Below, piece after piece: positions 1 through 7,240 of a DNA stretch of 20,024 bases. The notes under the pieces are model-generated. The model saw only the letters and a list, made by a program, of their open reading frames with translations, made no database searches and was not told where the DNA came from. This DNA is from Oscillospiraceae bacterium (GTDB taxonomy: Bacteria > Bacillota > Clostridia > Oscillospirales > Ruminococcaceae), in the NCBI GenBank assembly GCA_017528675.1, contig JAFXOO010000092.1, positions 1 to 20,024 of the forward strand, read 5' to 3'. How positions within the stretch are numbered: position 1 is the first letter of the stretch; each line of letters opens with the position of its first letter. The position numbers and the translations under genes are program-made.

Positions 1-1545
1 GCGGCAGTAACCGATCTTACCGACTACTGGAACGGTCTGGGCAGAACGCTCGATCCTTCCGTATTCAAGCCCGGCAGCACCTACAGCTTCTCTGCGATGG
101 CAATGCAGAACACCACCGCATCCGAGCATTTCAAGCTCTCTTTGGAGTACAATGATGCCAGCGGCACGCAGAGCTGGGATACCATCGCTGAGGCTGACGG
201 CAGCAAGGGCGAATGGGTACAGCTTGAAAATACCGAATACACCATCCCGGCAGGCGCATCCGGCATGACCCTCTACGTTGAGACCGACGAGACCACGACG
301 CCTTTCTTTGTAGACGAGGCTGTCGGCGGCGTAAAGGGTGCAAAGTATACGGCTGATGTTGTGAAGCCGACTGAGGCACCGACCGAAGCGCCGACAGAGG
401 CAAAAACGGATGCTCCGACAGAGGAAAAGCCCGTTGAACCTTCCTTGTACGGCGATGTGGATCTGAACAAAAAGGTTGACATTCTTGATGTTATCGTACT
501 GAACAAGAGCCTGATGGTTGGTGAAAAGCTCTCCGATGTTGCAAAGGCAAATGCGGATGTAGACCGCAATCGCAGCATCAACGAGACGGATTCCCTGAAT
601 ATCCTGAAGTATATTGTAGAGCTGATTCCGTCGCTCCCGACCGGTGATGTGACGGTAAACCCTAAGGAGGATCCAACCGAAGTGCCCACGGAGGCTGTGA
701 AGGTCACAGACAAGAGCTATATGTCTACTCTGACTGTGAATCCAGATCTCCCGGCTGGATCCGGAAGTAAGAAGGGCGGAATCAATTACAGCACACCCCA
801 GAAGATCACATACCATTCCACGGTTGCAAACCGTGACAAGGAAGCCAATGTTGTACTTCCTCCTGACTACGATCCGAGCAAAAAGTACCCCGTGATGTAT
901 GTAAATCATGGTATCATGGGCGGATGCGGCGATCTGCTCGGTGAGGGCTGGGGCATTGAGTACACCGCTGCCAATCTGGCAGCCGAGGGTAAGGCAAAGC
1001 CGATGATCCTCGTTTTCACTTCGATGTATACGAACCCGAACAGTGCGTTCTGTACCGGCGTAACGCTGGAAGAATGCAAGCACTACGATGCTTTCCGTGA
1101 GGATCTGATTGAGTGCCTGATGCCGTATATCAATGAGCATTATTCCACAGCGACCGGCCGGGAGAACACTGCTGTATGTGGTTTCTCCATGGGCGGCAGA
1201 GAATCGCTCTACATCGGCATCACGAAACCCGATATCTTCGGCTATGTTGCATGCGGCTGTCCCGCTCCCGGTGTTACACCCGGTTCGGATTTTGCAGGCA
1301 ATCATCCCGGCAATATGCAGGAGAGTGAACTGAAGATCACGGACGCTGCAAATCAGCCCTATGTGCTGTTCCTTGCAGGCGGTACAAACGATACTGTTGT
1401 TGGCCAGTTCCCGCAGAACTATCACAAGCTTCTGACCACGAACGGTCAGGAGCATCTCTGGCTTGAGGTTCAGGGCGGCGGACATGATGCCTCTGTCGTT
1501 GCACCGATGATGTACAACTTCTTGCAGTATGCCTTCAAGGGTTAA
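1..1545 (+). CDS. Cellulosomal CBM22-like / dockerin / CE1 feruloyl-acetylxylan esterase, 5' partial
   Basis: The frame is open from the first base, so the gene starts upstream and the visible part is its C-terminal 514 residues. Residues 1 to about 115 look like the second half of a CBM22-type xylan-binding module (RTLDPSVFKPGSTYSFSAM). A PTEAPTEA linker follows, then a dockerin (about 149-212) with calcium loops at DVDLNKKVDILD and DVDRNRSINETD, a second linker, and an esterase D/CE1 alpha/beta hydrolase (about 245-514). The likely triad is Ser396 in GFSMGG, Asp464 in GGTNDT and His495 in GGGHD. By family, CE1 enzymes remove feruloyl or acetyl groups from xylan outside the cell, docked on a scaffoldin. 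The missing N-terminus is probably a xylanase, since this module order is common in ruminococcal xylanases; that is inference. The ATG at 97 falls inside the CBM and is not the start. A terminator follows directly. Confidence 0.9.
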   Translation, partial: AAVTDLTDYWNGLGRTLDPSVFKPGSTYSFSAMAMQNTTASEHFKLSLEYNDASGTQSWDTIAEADGSKGEWVQLENTEYTIPAGASGMTLYVETDETTTPFFVDEAVGGVKGAKYTADVVKPTEAPTEAPTEAKTDAPTEEKPVEPSLYGDVDLNKKVDILDVIVLNKSLMVGEKLSDVAKANADVDRNRSINETDSLNILKYIVELIPSLPTGDVTVNPKEDPTEVPTEAVKVTDKSYMSTLTVNPDLPAGSGSKKGGINYSTPQKITYHSTVANRDKEANVVLPPDYDPSKKYPVMYVNHGIMGGCGDLLGEGWGIEYTAANLAAEGKAKPMILVFTSMYTNPNSAFCTGVTLEECKHYDAFREDLIECLMPYINEHYSTATGRENTAVCGFSMGGRESLYIGITKPDIFGYVACGCPAPGVTPGSDFAGNHPGNMQESELKITDAANQPYVLFLAGGTNDTVVGQFPQNYHKLLTTNGQEHLWLEVQGGGHDASVVAPMMYNFLQYAFKG

Positions 1546-1557
1546 TGCAGTATCACA

Positions 1558-1591
1558 AAAACTGACCGGCGTCTGACCGGTCAGTTTTTTT
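1558..1591 (+). terminator. Rho-independent terminator of the CE1 gene
   Basis: A perfect 12-bp stem (AAAACTGACCGG / CCGGTCAGTTTT) encloses a 7-base loop and runs into seven T residues, 12 bases after the stop codon of the CE1 gene. The stem also has A residues on its left side, so it could work in both directions. Confidence 0.92.
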
Positions 1592-1944
1592 GTATTGCTT
1601 TTCTGCGGTGTACGGGAGGTTGTGCAGCCATTTCCGGAGCGAAAAGCAGACAAACGCCCGGAGATGGGGCTTGGCATCAGTCAACAGTTATATGGACAAC
1701 TGGCAGCAGCTTTACACCAGGCTTGAAATGTATTGTTCACTATGCACAATAACGCCGTAAATGACCGGCTGCTTGTTAGTCCGAAAACCGGGAACACAGC
1801 CATGCGCTTTGCTGCTGCTTTCATGATGCGAATAGCATATGATGTCATAAATGTACGGACATTTCAGGGATTATGGAATCTTGCTGTACAGATTGCGGTC
1901 AAGCCAGTCTGTCCCGGACGGTTTTTCAGCAGACCGTGTGCTGG
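1592..1944. other. Intergenic stretch without a convincing gene
   Basis: About 350 bases lie between two convergent transcription units. Short open frames exist on both strands, but none has a good Shine-Dalgarno, a promoter or a recognisable family. No strong terminator is visible for the leftward CE2 gene ending at 1945; only a 5-bp stem at ACGGT...ACCGT is present. A short stretch near 1665-1755 reads like coding sequence on the + strand (NSYMDNWQQLYTRLEMY) but it is brief and could be chance or a decayed gene remnant. Confidence 0.5.
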
Positions 1945-3615
1945 TTAGCTGATCCTCACCAGCGAGATGTTCCGCAGCGTTACACTGTAGGAATCCTTCC
2001 CGCCCAGCAAAAACGCCAGTTCTGCGTTGTCATAGGCTGCATCCACAGTGAATGTCTCATCATACTTTGCACCATCCGCCGATGCAGAACCTGTCCCTTC
2101 AAATACCGCTGTCTTTCCGGAACGGATTACAACCGGATACTCCGACGCTGCGCCGGTGCATTCAAATGTGAGTCTGTAAGTACCCTTTCTGAGGCTGATG
2201 CCGGAGAGGACTGCCTGGACATCTGTCGGGGCGGTGCCGCCTGTCACGGTGTTGACCCAGAAGCTCTTGTCAAAGTCGCTCACATAGTGTGCCGCATTTG
2301 CCGTGCCCTCCTGTACAAGATCGTAGCTCGCTTCATCCGCTGCATTCAGTCCGATCATATCCGACTCCATTCCAAGCGCACGGCTGATCTTATCCGCCAG
2401 TACGAAAGCACTGTTCTGCTGTGTTTTTTCAGAAGGATGCCAGTCAGAGCCAAGACCGTCTGCCATTGAATGCGTCTTGGAGAAGTAACAGCTTACCCTG
2501 GCATCGCCGCATTCGCTGACAGCCTGCTCGATGAGCTGATAAACATCATCGCCGCCCATTGTGCCGACGGTGCAGATAATTGCTGCATCAGGCTCGTGTT
2601 TGCGTACCGTCTTGAGAAACGCCTTGTAGGCATCCACAAATTCCGGCCCCCGTGTTTCCGGATCCTTTGCGACATAGTTGATGTCGTTTGTGCCGAGGTT
2701 GATGACTACTGCGTCACATGGCTCCGCAAAGTCCCATGCACTTCCATAATCTGCAAATTTACTCGATGTTTCGTAGCAATCCGGAATCAGGCTTTCTGCA
2801 TTCTTTGCACCGTCTGAGGAATAACCGGATACAATGCCATGACCGCTGTAGCAGCAGGTCGTATAATCGGCACCAAGTTTCTGCGCTGTCAGGTAGGCAT
2901 AGGATTTGGAGAAATTCTCTGTGGAGGTCTTGAAGGAATCTCCCTGCGAGGCGCCTTCGACACCATAGGCACAGGTGATGGAATCTCCGATAAAGCCGAT
3001 CTTCAGTGCCTTCTTGGCAACAGGTGTGACGGGGGATGCTGCCTTGCTGTTCACTTCGACCGAGCGGATGCCGACACCGCCGTACATTGCCTCAGAAAGC
3101 AGCATCACCTTGACGGTTGCTGTTTTGTCAGCGCCCTTCCAGAGCTCGATGGTTTCGCTTTCCTGTTCCATGATGTTGTCACAGAGCAGCTCATCATCTA
3201 CATAAACGGCATAGCGGGGGCGGTAATCCGCACCGTTCCGGATGCCGCTGCTGCCGGCGAGTGTGAGCGAGGCGCTCTCGCCCCTGAGGGTGAATTCCGC
3301 AGCAGAGCCGCTCTGAATCAGCCAGAGTACATCGTCTTTAAGAATGCTCCGGCTTTGCAGTCTGGCATTTTCTGCCGTGATCGGGATGCTTTGCGCAGTC
3401 ACTTCACCGGTTTCGTTCATGGAACGCTTCAGAAGTCCCAGGTCAAAGACATCGACAACGCCGTTCTGATCTATATCATAGAGGGCAGGGGCGCCTGTTG
3501 TCAGGATGCCCTTCTGCAATGTGCGGATATCTTCAGCAGTCCACTGCTTAGCGGCTCCTGTCAGACAGAATGCTGCTGCACAAAGTGCTGCTGCCATTGT
3601 GATTCGTTTCTTCAT
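1945..3615 (-). CDS. Secreted CE2-type acetylxylan esterase with clipped N-terminal dockerin
   Basis: The protein has 556 residues. A TTG lies three codons upstream, but the ATG at 3615 sits 10 bases after the GAAGGG motif, so I prefer it. A signal peptide (about 1-22) leads straight into a dockerin remnant (TAEDIRTLQKGIL, then a full calcium loop DIDQNGVVDVFD, to about residue 67). A jelly-roll domain typical of the CE2 N-terminus follows (about 75-195). Then comes an SGNH hydrolase: FIGDSITCAYG with Ser212, NLGTNDIN with Asn310-Asp311, and DWHPS with Asp391 and His393. The last 120 residues look like a CBM4/9-type beta-sandwich. CE2 enzymes deacetylate xylan and other plant polysaccharides. 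The N-terminal position and missing first dockerin loop are odd. It lies downstream of the CE4 gene on the same strand, has its own promoter, and has no clear terminator. Confidence 0.87.
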   Translation of the reverse strand: MKKRITMAAALCAAAFCLTGAAKQWTAEDIRTLQKGILTTGAPALYDIDQNGVVDVFDLGLLKRSMNETGEVTAQSIPITAENARLQSRSILKDDVLWLIQSGSAAEFTLRGESASLTLAGSSGIRNGADYRPRYAVYVDDELLCDNIMEQESETIELWKGADKTATVKVMLLSEAMYGGVGIRSVEVNSKAASPVTPVAKKALKIGFIGDSITCAYGVEGASQGDSFKTSTENFSKSYAYLTAQKLGADYTTCCYSGHGIVSGYSSDGAKNAESLIPDCYETSSKFADYGSAWDFAEPCDAVVINLGTNDINYVAKDPETRGPEFVDAYKAFLKTVRKHEPDAAIICTVGTMGGDDVYQLIEQAVSECGDARVSCYFSKTHSMADGLGSDWHPSEKTQQNSAFVLADKISRALGMESDMIGLNAADEASYDLVQEGTANAAHYVSDFDKSFWVNTVTGGTAPTDVQAVLSGISLRKGTYRLTFECTGAASEYPVVIRSGKTAVFEGTGSASADGAKYDETFTVDAAYDNAELAFLLGGKDSYSVTLRNISLVRIS

Positions 3616-3665
3616 GTTCTTCAATCCCTTCTGTCAGTCCTTTTGCTGTGTACGGTTCTGCGTTC

Positions 3666-3695
3666 ATTGTACCATGATTCAGGCTGACTTGTCAA
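3666..3695 (-). promoter_or_regulatory. Sigma-70 type promoter of the CE2 gene, inside the end of the CE4 gene
   Basis: A consensus TTGACA at 3695-3690 and TACAAT at 3671-3666 are separated by 18 bases on the - strand. The -35 lies within the last codons of the upstream CE4 gene, whose stop codon is at 3681-3679. A start of transcription near 3659 would give a leader of about 45 bases. Confidence 0.75.
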
Positions 3696-4944
3696 GCAGT
3701 TGCCGCTTCATCAGGCACAGATCGAATGTATCAAGCATACTGTCATCGTTCAGATCGCCTGCCCTGCTGTCATCCAGGTGTGTGTCAGGGACAGCAAGGA
3801 GCCATTTTTGCAGTATAATCAGATCTCTGAGATTCAGGTCTCCGTCCGCATTGACATCCCCCCGTACCGCAGCATTGTTTTCCACGCTGACCAGAAGCCT
3901 TGGCTCCCGGAATGTGATCGCACCGCTGTAGGCGGTCACGGCAATCCCGTCCAGATCATTGTAGCCGATGTCAAGCTGTTGCAGTGCCGCCTGTACATCC
4001 TGTGCAAGGAATACGGCTTTCTCACCATTGAAGTAGAACGGCTGGACAGTATGCCAGATTGGCGTGCTTCCGGACCATTTCTGCAAAGCGATTACAGGAG
4101 GATAACCGGTTTCAGTTTCATACTGCACCTCGACTGCATAGGTGCCGCCAAGTGCCTGAAGGGTACTGCCGTCAAGAGAAACACGGTCTGGTGCATCGGG
4201 TGTGAGTTCCTGCCGGAGTGTGTAGCCTGTCGGATATTTCCCGACATTCGAGTAAATCAGACCGTGACGGGGCGTTTCGCCCTGCCGTTCAAAGAGTTCG
4301 GTCAGCGTGACGAATTCATACCCCTGCGCTTTGAGCTCCGGCATGGCGATCTTCAGCGCTTCTACAGTCTGCTGGTTGCCGGCTGCATCATGCAGCAATA
4401 CGATGACGCCGTCCCTGGCACCGTTCAGGATATAATCAGCACGTTCCTGTGCCGTGACATTGGCCATGTAATCCTGGCAGTCAATCCCGCAGATGAAGGG
4501 CATGTCAATTGCCTCATACATAGACGGACTCACATCAATAAACGGCGGCCGGAAGAATTTCGTCGGCTCTCCGGTGATGTCGATGACCTTGTCATCCACA
4601 TAGGAGATCTCCGCCTGCATTTCCGCAGCGGACATCTTGGACATGTTGGAATGGGTTTTGGAGTGGTTGTCGATTTCCATGCCCATGTCATAGGCACGCT
4701 TTACGGAAGACGCACTCTCCGCAGTGATATTGTCCCCGATCAGGAAAAAGGATGCCCTGGCGTTGTATTCTTCGAGAATATCAAGCACATCATTGGTGGT
4801 TGTGGTATTCGGCCCGTCATCGAATGTCAGGGCAATGAGTTTGGTCTGTGCGCTTTCTGCGCTGACTTGCAGCATCGGAAGATGCCCGGCAGCCATCACA
4901 ACTGCCGTTGCAGCAGCCAATAATGAGGATACGATCTTGCGCAT
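3679..4944 (-). CDS. Secreted CE4 polysaccharide deacetylase with C-terminal dockerin
   Basis: The protein has 421 residues. I start it at the ATG at 4944, six bases after AGAGGTG; the GTG three codons earlier overlaps that Shine-Dalgarno. A signal peptide (about 1-29) precedes a NodB-type CE4 domain (about 34-215). The motifs are TFDDGP (Asp42, Asp43), NHSKTHS (metal-binding His94 and His98), RPPF, GIDCQDY and LLHD (His185). Metal-dependent CE4 enzymes remove N- or O-acetyl groups from peptidoglycan, chitin or xylan. The dockerin argues for plant xylan, by inference. A beta-rich region of unknown role (about 220-355) precedes a complete dockerin (362-418) with loops at DVNADGDLNLRD and DLNDDSMLDTFD. 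The third motif, usually RxPYG or similar, has Phe here. It is transcribed leftward from its own promoter, and the CE2 esterase follows 63 bases after the stop. Confidence 0.9.
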   Translation of the reverse strand: MRKIVSSLLAAATAVVMAAGHLPMLQVSAESAQTKLIALTFDDGPNTTTTNDVLDILEEYNARASFFLIGDNITAESASSVKRAYDMGMEIDNHSKTHSNMSKMSAAEMQAEISYVDDKVIDITGEPTKFFRPPFIDVSPSMYEAIDMPFICGIDCQDYMANVTAQERADYILNGARDGVIVLLHDAAGNQQTVEALKIAMPELKAQGYEFVTLTELFERQGETPRHGLIYSNVGKYPTGYTLRQELTPDAPDRVSLDGSTLQALGGTYAVEVQYETETGYPPVIALQKWSGSTPIWHTVQPFYFNGEKAVFLAQDVQAALQQLDIGYNDLDGIAVTAYSGAITFREPRLLVSVENNAAVRGDVNADGDLNLRDLIILQKWLLAVPDTHLDDSRAGDLNDDSMLDTFDLCLMKRQLLDKSA

Positions 4945-5006
4945 CCGGATCACCTCTGTTCTGGATTAGGGGGGACTGCATACTGATGCACAGTACTACC
5001 CCTTTT

Positions 5007-5035
5007 AGCATAGCACGATCCGAGAGAAAACGCAA
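5007..5035 (-). promoter_or_regulatory. Promoter of the CE4 deacetylase gene
   Basis: TTGCGT at 5035-5030 and TATGCT at 5012-5007 on the - strand are separated by 17 bases. Both hexamers are only moderate matches, which fits a promoter that needs help from the box immediately upstream of the -35. Confidence 0.65.
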
Positions 5036-5047
5036 TGACATTTTGCA
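5035..5047 (-). promoter_or_regulatory. Candidate regulator box TGCAAAATGTCAT
   Basis: Read on the - strand, this 13-base sequence ends exactly on the first base of the -35 hexamer. The same sequence occurs again, together with a near copy, upstream of the dockerin-bearing SGNH esterase at 14909. There too the copy next to the promoter ends on the first base of the -35. This is the placement expected of an activator that contacts RNA polymerase. No regulator gene is visible in the window. Confidence 0.55.
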
Positions 5048-5092
5048 TATTCTTTCTTACGGAATACGGAATAGAGTAACTATCCTGTGACC

Positions 5093-5121
5093 TTGACTTT
5101 TCCAGACAGTCATGGTATAAT
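5093..5121 (+). promoter_or_regulatory. Promoter of the ABC-F gene
   Basis: TTGACT at 5093-5098 and TATAAT at 5116-5121 are separated by 17 bases. This predicts a leader of about 60 bases. The leader holds a weak imperfect stem (AACC / GGTT core) just before a run of five T residues at 5161-5165. Confidence 0.85.
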
Positions 5122-5189
5122 GAAACAGGAACCTGGCTTTTCTCATAAGTCCGGTTCTGCTTTTTATAGGATAGATAGGAGTGACTGCA

Positions 5190-6980
5190 TTGATTCTGCT
5201 CACTGCACAGGATATTACCAAAAGCTATATGGAACGGCCGGTGCTGGATCATGTTTCCTTTTTCCTCGGAGAGGGCGACAAGGTCGGTATCATCGGCATC
5301 AACGGAACCGGAAAATCCACTTTGCTTCGCATTCTGGCCGGTGCTGAGGAGCCTGACAGCGGGCAGATGATCCGCACAAACGGCATCCGTGTCTCGTATC
5401 TTCCGCAGATTCCGGCGTTTGAGAACAGCGGAACTGTTCTGAGTCAGGTGCTGGCGCATCTGCCGGAAGATCTTGCGGATTCGAGAGAATTCGAGGCCAG
5501 GGCAACGCTTGCACGGCTGGGAATTCCGGATTATGAAAGGGATATTGCATCACTTTCGGGCGGTGAGCGGCGCCGTGCGGGCATTGCAGCGGCTTTGATT
5601 GCACCGAGCGATGTGCTTCTGCTTGATGAACCGACGAACCATATTGATCATGAAACAGCACAGATGCTCGAAGATTTGCTTCTGCGCTATCGTGGGGCAA
5701 TCGTCATGGTCACACATGACCGCTATTTTCTCGATAAGATCTGCAACCGGATTGTAGAAGTGGACAGGGGACAGCTCTATCCCTGCGACGGGAATTACAG
5801 CGCCTATGTCACGCAGAAAGCCCAGCGGGAAGCCGATGCACAGGCTGCTGAACGAAAGGCACGCTCGCTGTACCGGCAGGAGCTTGCGTGGATCAGCCGG
5901 GGTGCAAGAGCCCGTGGCACAAAGTCCAAAGACCGTATCGAGCGCTTTGAGGCGCTCCGGGACAGGGAGATTCCGGCGGAAGCTGAACGGCTTCAGCTCC
6001 AGTCCGTTTCCTCACGCCTTGGAAAGAAAACCATAGAAATCGAGCAGATTTCCAAGCAAATCGACGGTAAGCAGCTCATCTCTGATTTTTCCTACATTCT
6101 TCCAAGGAATGCCCGCATCGGAATCATTGGCCGCAACGGGGCAGGCAAAAGCACATTTCTGCGGATGCTTGCCGGAGAGATTCTTCCGGATTCCGGCAGC
6201 ATTACAGCCGGCGATACTGTAAAAATCGGCTATTTTTCACAGGAATGCGAAAACATGGACCCGAAGATGCGTGTCATTGATTATATCCGTGAAACAGCCG
6301 AGATCGTGCATACACCGGAGGGGAATGTCACCGCCGCACAGATGCTGGAGCGCTTTCTGTTCAATGGGGAGCTGCAATGGAACAGCATCGAGAAGCTCTC
6401 CGGCGGTGAGAGAAAACGCCTCTATCTTCTGAAAATCCTTATGACTGCGCCGAATGTCCTTCTGCTCGACGAGCCGACCAATGACCTTGATATTCTCACG
6501 CTGACGATCCTGGAGGACTATCTCCGGAATTTTGACGGAGCGGTGCTTGCGGTATCGCATGACCGGTATTTCCTGGATAAAATCGCATCGGAGCTGTTTG
6601 TCTTCCGTGACGGTGTCTGCATCCGGCATCATGGGAATTATTCCGATAATCTTGAAAGCCTGACAGCCGGGATGCAGCCGGCACAGAAGCCTGCAAAGGT
6701 AAAGAAGGAGCGTGTCCGCAGCGCCCCGGCAAAGCTGAAGTTCACTTTCAGGGAGCAGTTTGAATTCGAGCATATTGACGAGGAAATCGCTGCCCTTGAA
6801 GCGCAGATTGCTGAGAACGATCAGGCAATTCAGGACGCAGGCTCCGATTATGTCAGGTTGCAGGCACTGACCGATCAACATACTGCCTTGCAGGCGATGC
6901 TGGAGGAAAAGATGGAACGCTGGGTCTATCTCAATGACCTGGCCGAGCGCATTCAGCAGGAAGAAGCACAGCGCCCCTGA
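5190..6980 (+). CDS. ABC-F family ATPase, Uup/YfmR-like
   Basis: The protein has 596 residues, with two ABC cassettes and no membrane segments. Cassette 1 has Walker A GINGTGKST (36-44), LSGGE (122-126) and Walker B ending in Asp146-Glu147. Cassette 2 has GRNGAGKST starting at 314 and LSGGE at 403-407. Between them is the charged linker WISRGARARGTKSKDRIERF, typical of Uup-like proteins. A glutamate- and glutamine-rich coiled coil ends the protein (about 530-596), which also points to Uup rather than a short EttA-like form. ABC-F proteins act on the ribosome, rescuing stalled complexes or protecting against antibiotics; which applies here cannot be told from sequence. I choose the TTG at 5190 because AGGAG at 5077+100 (5177-5181) is 8 bases upstream, whereas the GTG at 5181 overlaps that motif. 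The gene is monocistronic, with its own promoter and terminator. Confidence 0.93.
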   Translation: MILLTAQDITKSYMERPVLDHVSFFLGEGDKVGIIGINGTGKSTLLRILAGAEEPDSGQMIRTNGIRVSYLPQIPAFENSGTVLSQVLAHLPEDLADSREFEARATLARLGIPDYERDIASLSGGERRRAGIAAALIAPSDVLLLDEPTNHIDHETAQMLEDLLLRYRGAIVMVTHDRYFLDKICNRIVEVDRGQLYPCDGNYSAYVTQKAQREADAQAAERKARSLYRQELAWISRGARARGTKSKDRIERFEALRDREIPAEAERLQLQSVSSRLGKKTIEIEQISKQIDGKQLISDFSYILPRNARIGIIGRNGAGKSTFLRMLAGEILPDSGSITAGDTVKIGYFSQECENMDPKMRVIDYIRETAEIVHTPEGNVTAAQMLERFLFNGELQWNSIEKLSGGERKRLYLLKILMTAPNVLLLDEPTNDLDILTLTILEDYLRNFDGAVLAVSHDRYFLDKIASELFVFRDGVCIRHHGNYSDNLESLTAGMQPAQKPAKVKKERVRSAPAKLKFTFREQFEFEHIDEEIAALEAQIAENDQAIQDAGSDYVRLQALTDQHTALQAMLEEKMERWVYLNDLAERIQQEEAQRP

Positions 6981-7012
6981 CACAGAAAGAACTGTAACCC
7001 ATACTGAACAGG

Positions 7013-7050
7013 AAAACTGCGAAGCATTTTGCCATGCTTCGCAGTTTTTT
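7013..7050 (+). terminator. Rho-independent terminator of the ABC-F gene
   Basis: A perfect 14-bp stem (AAAACTGCGAAGCA / TGCTTCGCAGTTTT) with an 8-base loop ends in a six-T run, 32 bases after the stop codon. Confidence 0.93.
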
Positions 7051-7128
7051 ATAATGCATCCCTCCGGATTTCTGCTCCGGACGGATGCCTGCACTTTGTC
7101 TTTTTTGGTGTATCTTTCACAAAATATA

Positions 7129-7157
7129 TTGACAGTTCATAACAAATACGTTATAAT
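7129..7157 (+). promoter_or_regulatory. Consensus promoter of the metallopeptidase gene
   Basis: TTGACA at 7129-7134 and TATAAT at 7152-7157, with a 17-base spacer, form a perfect consensus sigma-70 promoter in an AT-rich setting. The predicted leader is about 77 bases. The TGCAAA box found at two other cellulosomal promoters is not present here. Confidence 0.92.
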
Positions 7158-7240
7158 TTATGTGACTGCAACAGAAAAAGACAGGCTTGTGTGCAATTTG
7201 CAACACAATCCGCACGCAGATCACGAAAAGGGGAATGAAT

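Noticed and set aside
1733..1948. A 71-codon + strand frame in the gap after the CE1 gene
   Set aside because: It has no Shine-Dalgarno and no domain, and it ends inside the convergent CE2 gene.
3700..4923. A 407-codon + strand frame opposite the CE4 deacetylase gene
   Set aside because: The - strand frame has all CE4 motifs and a dockerin. The + frame has no recognisable family and no initiation signals.
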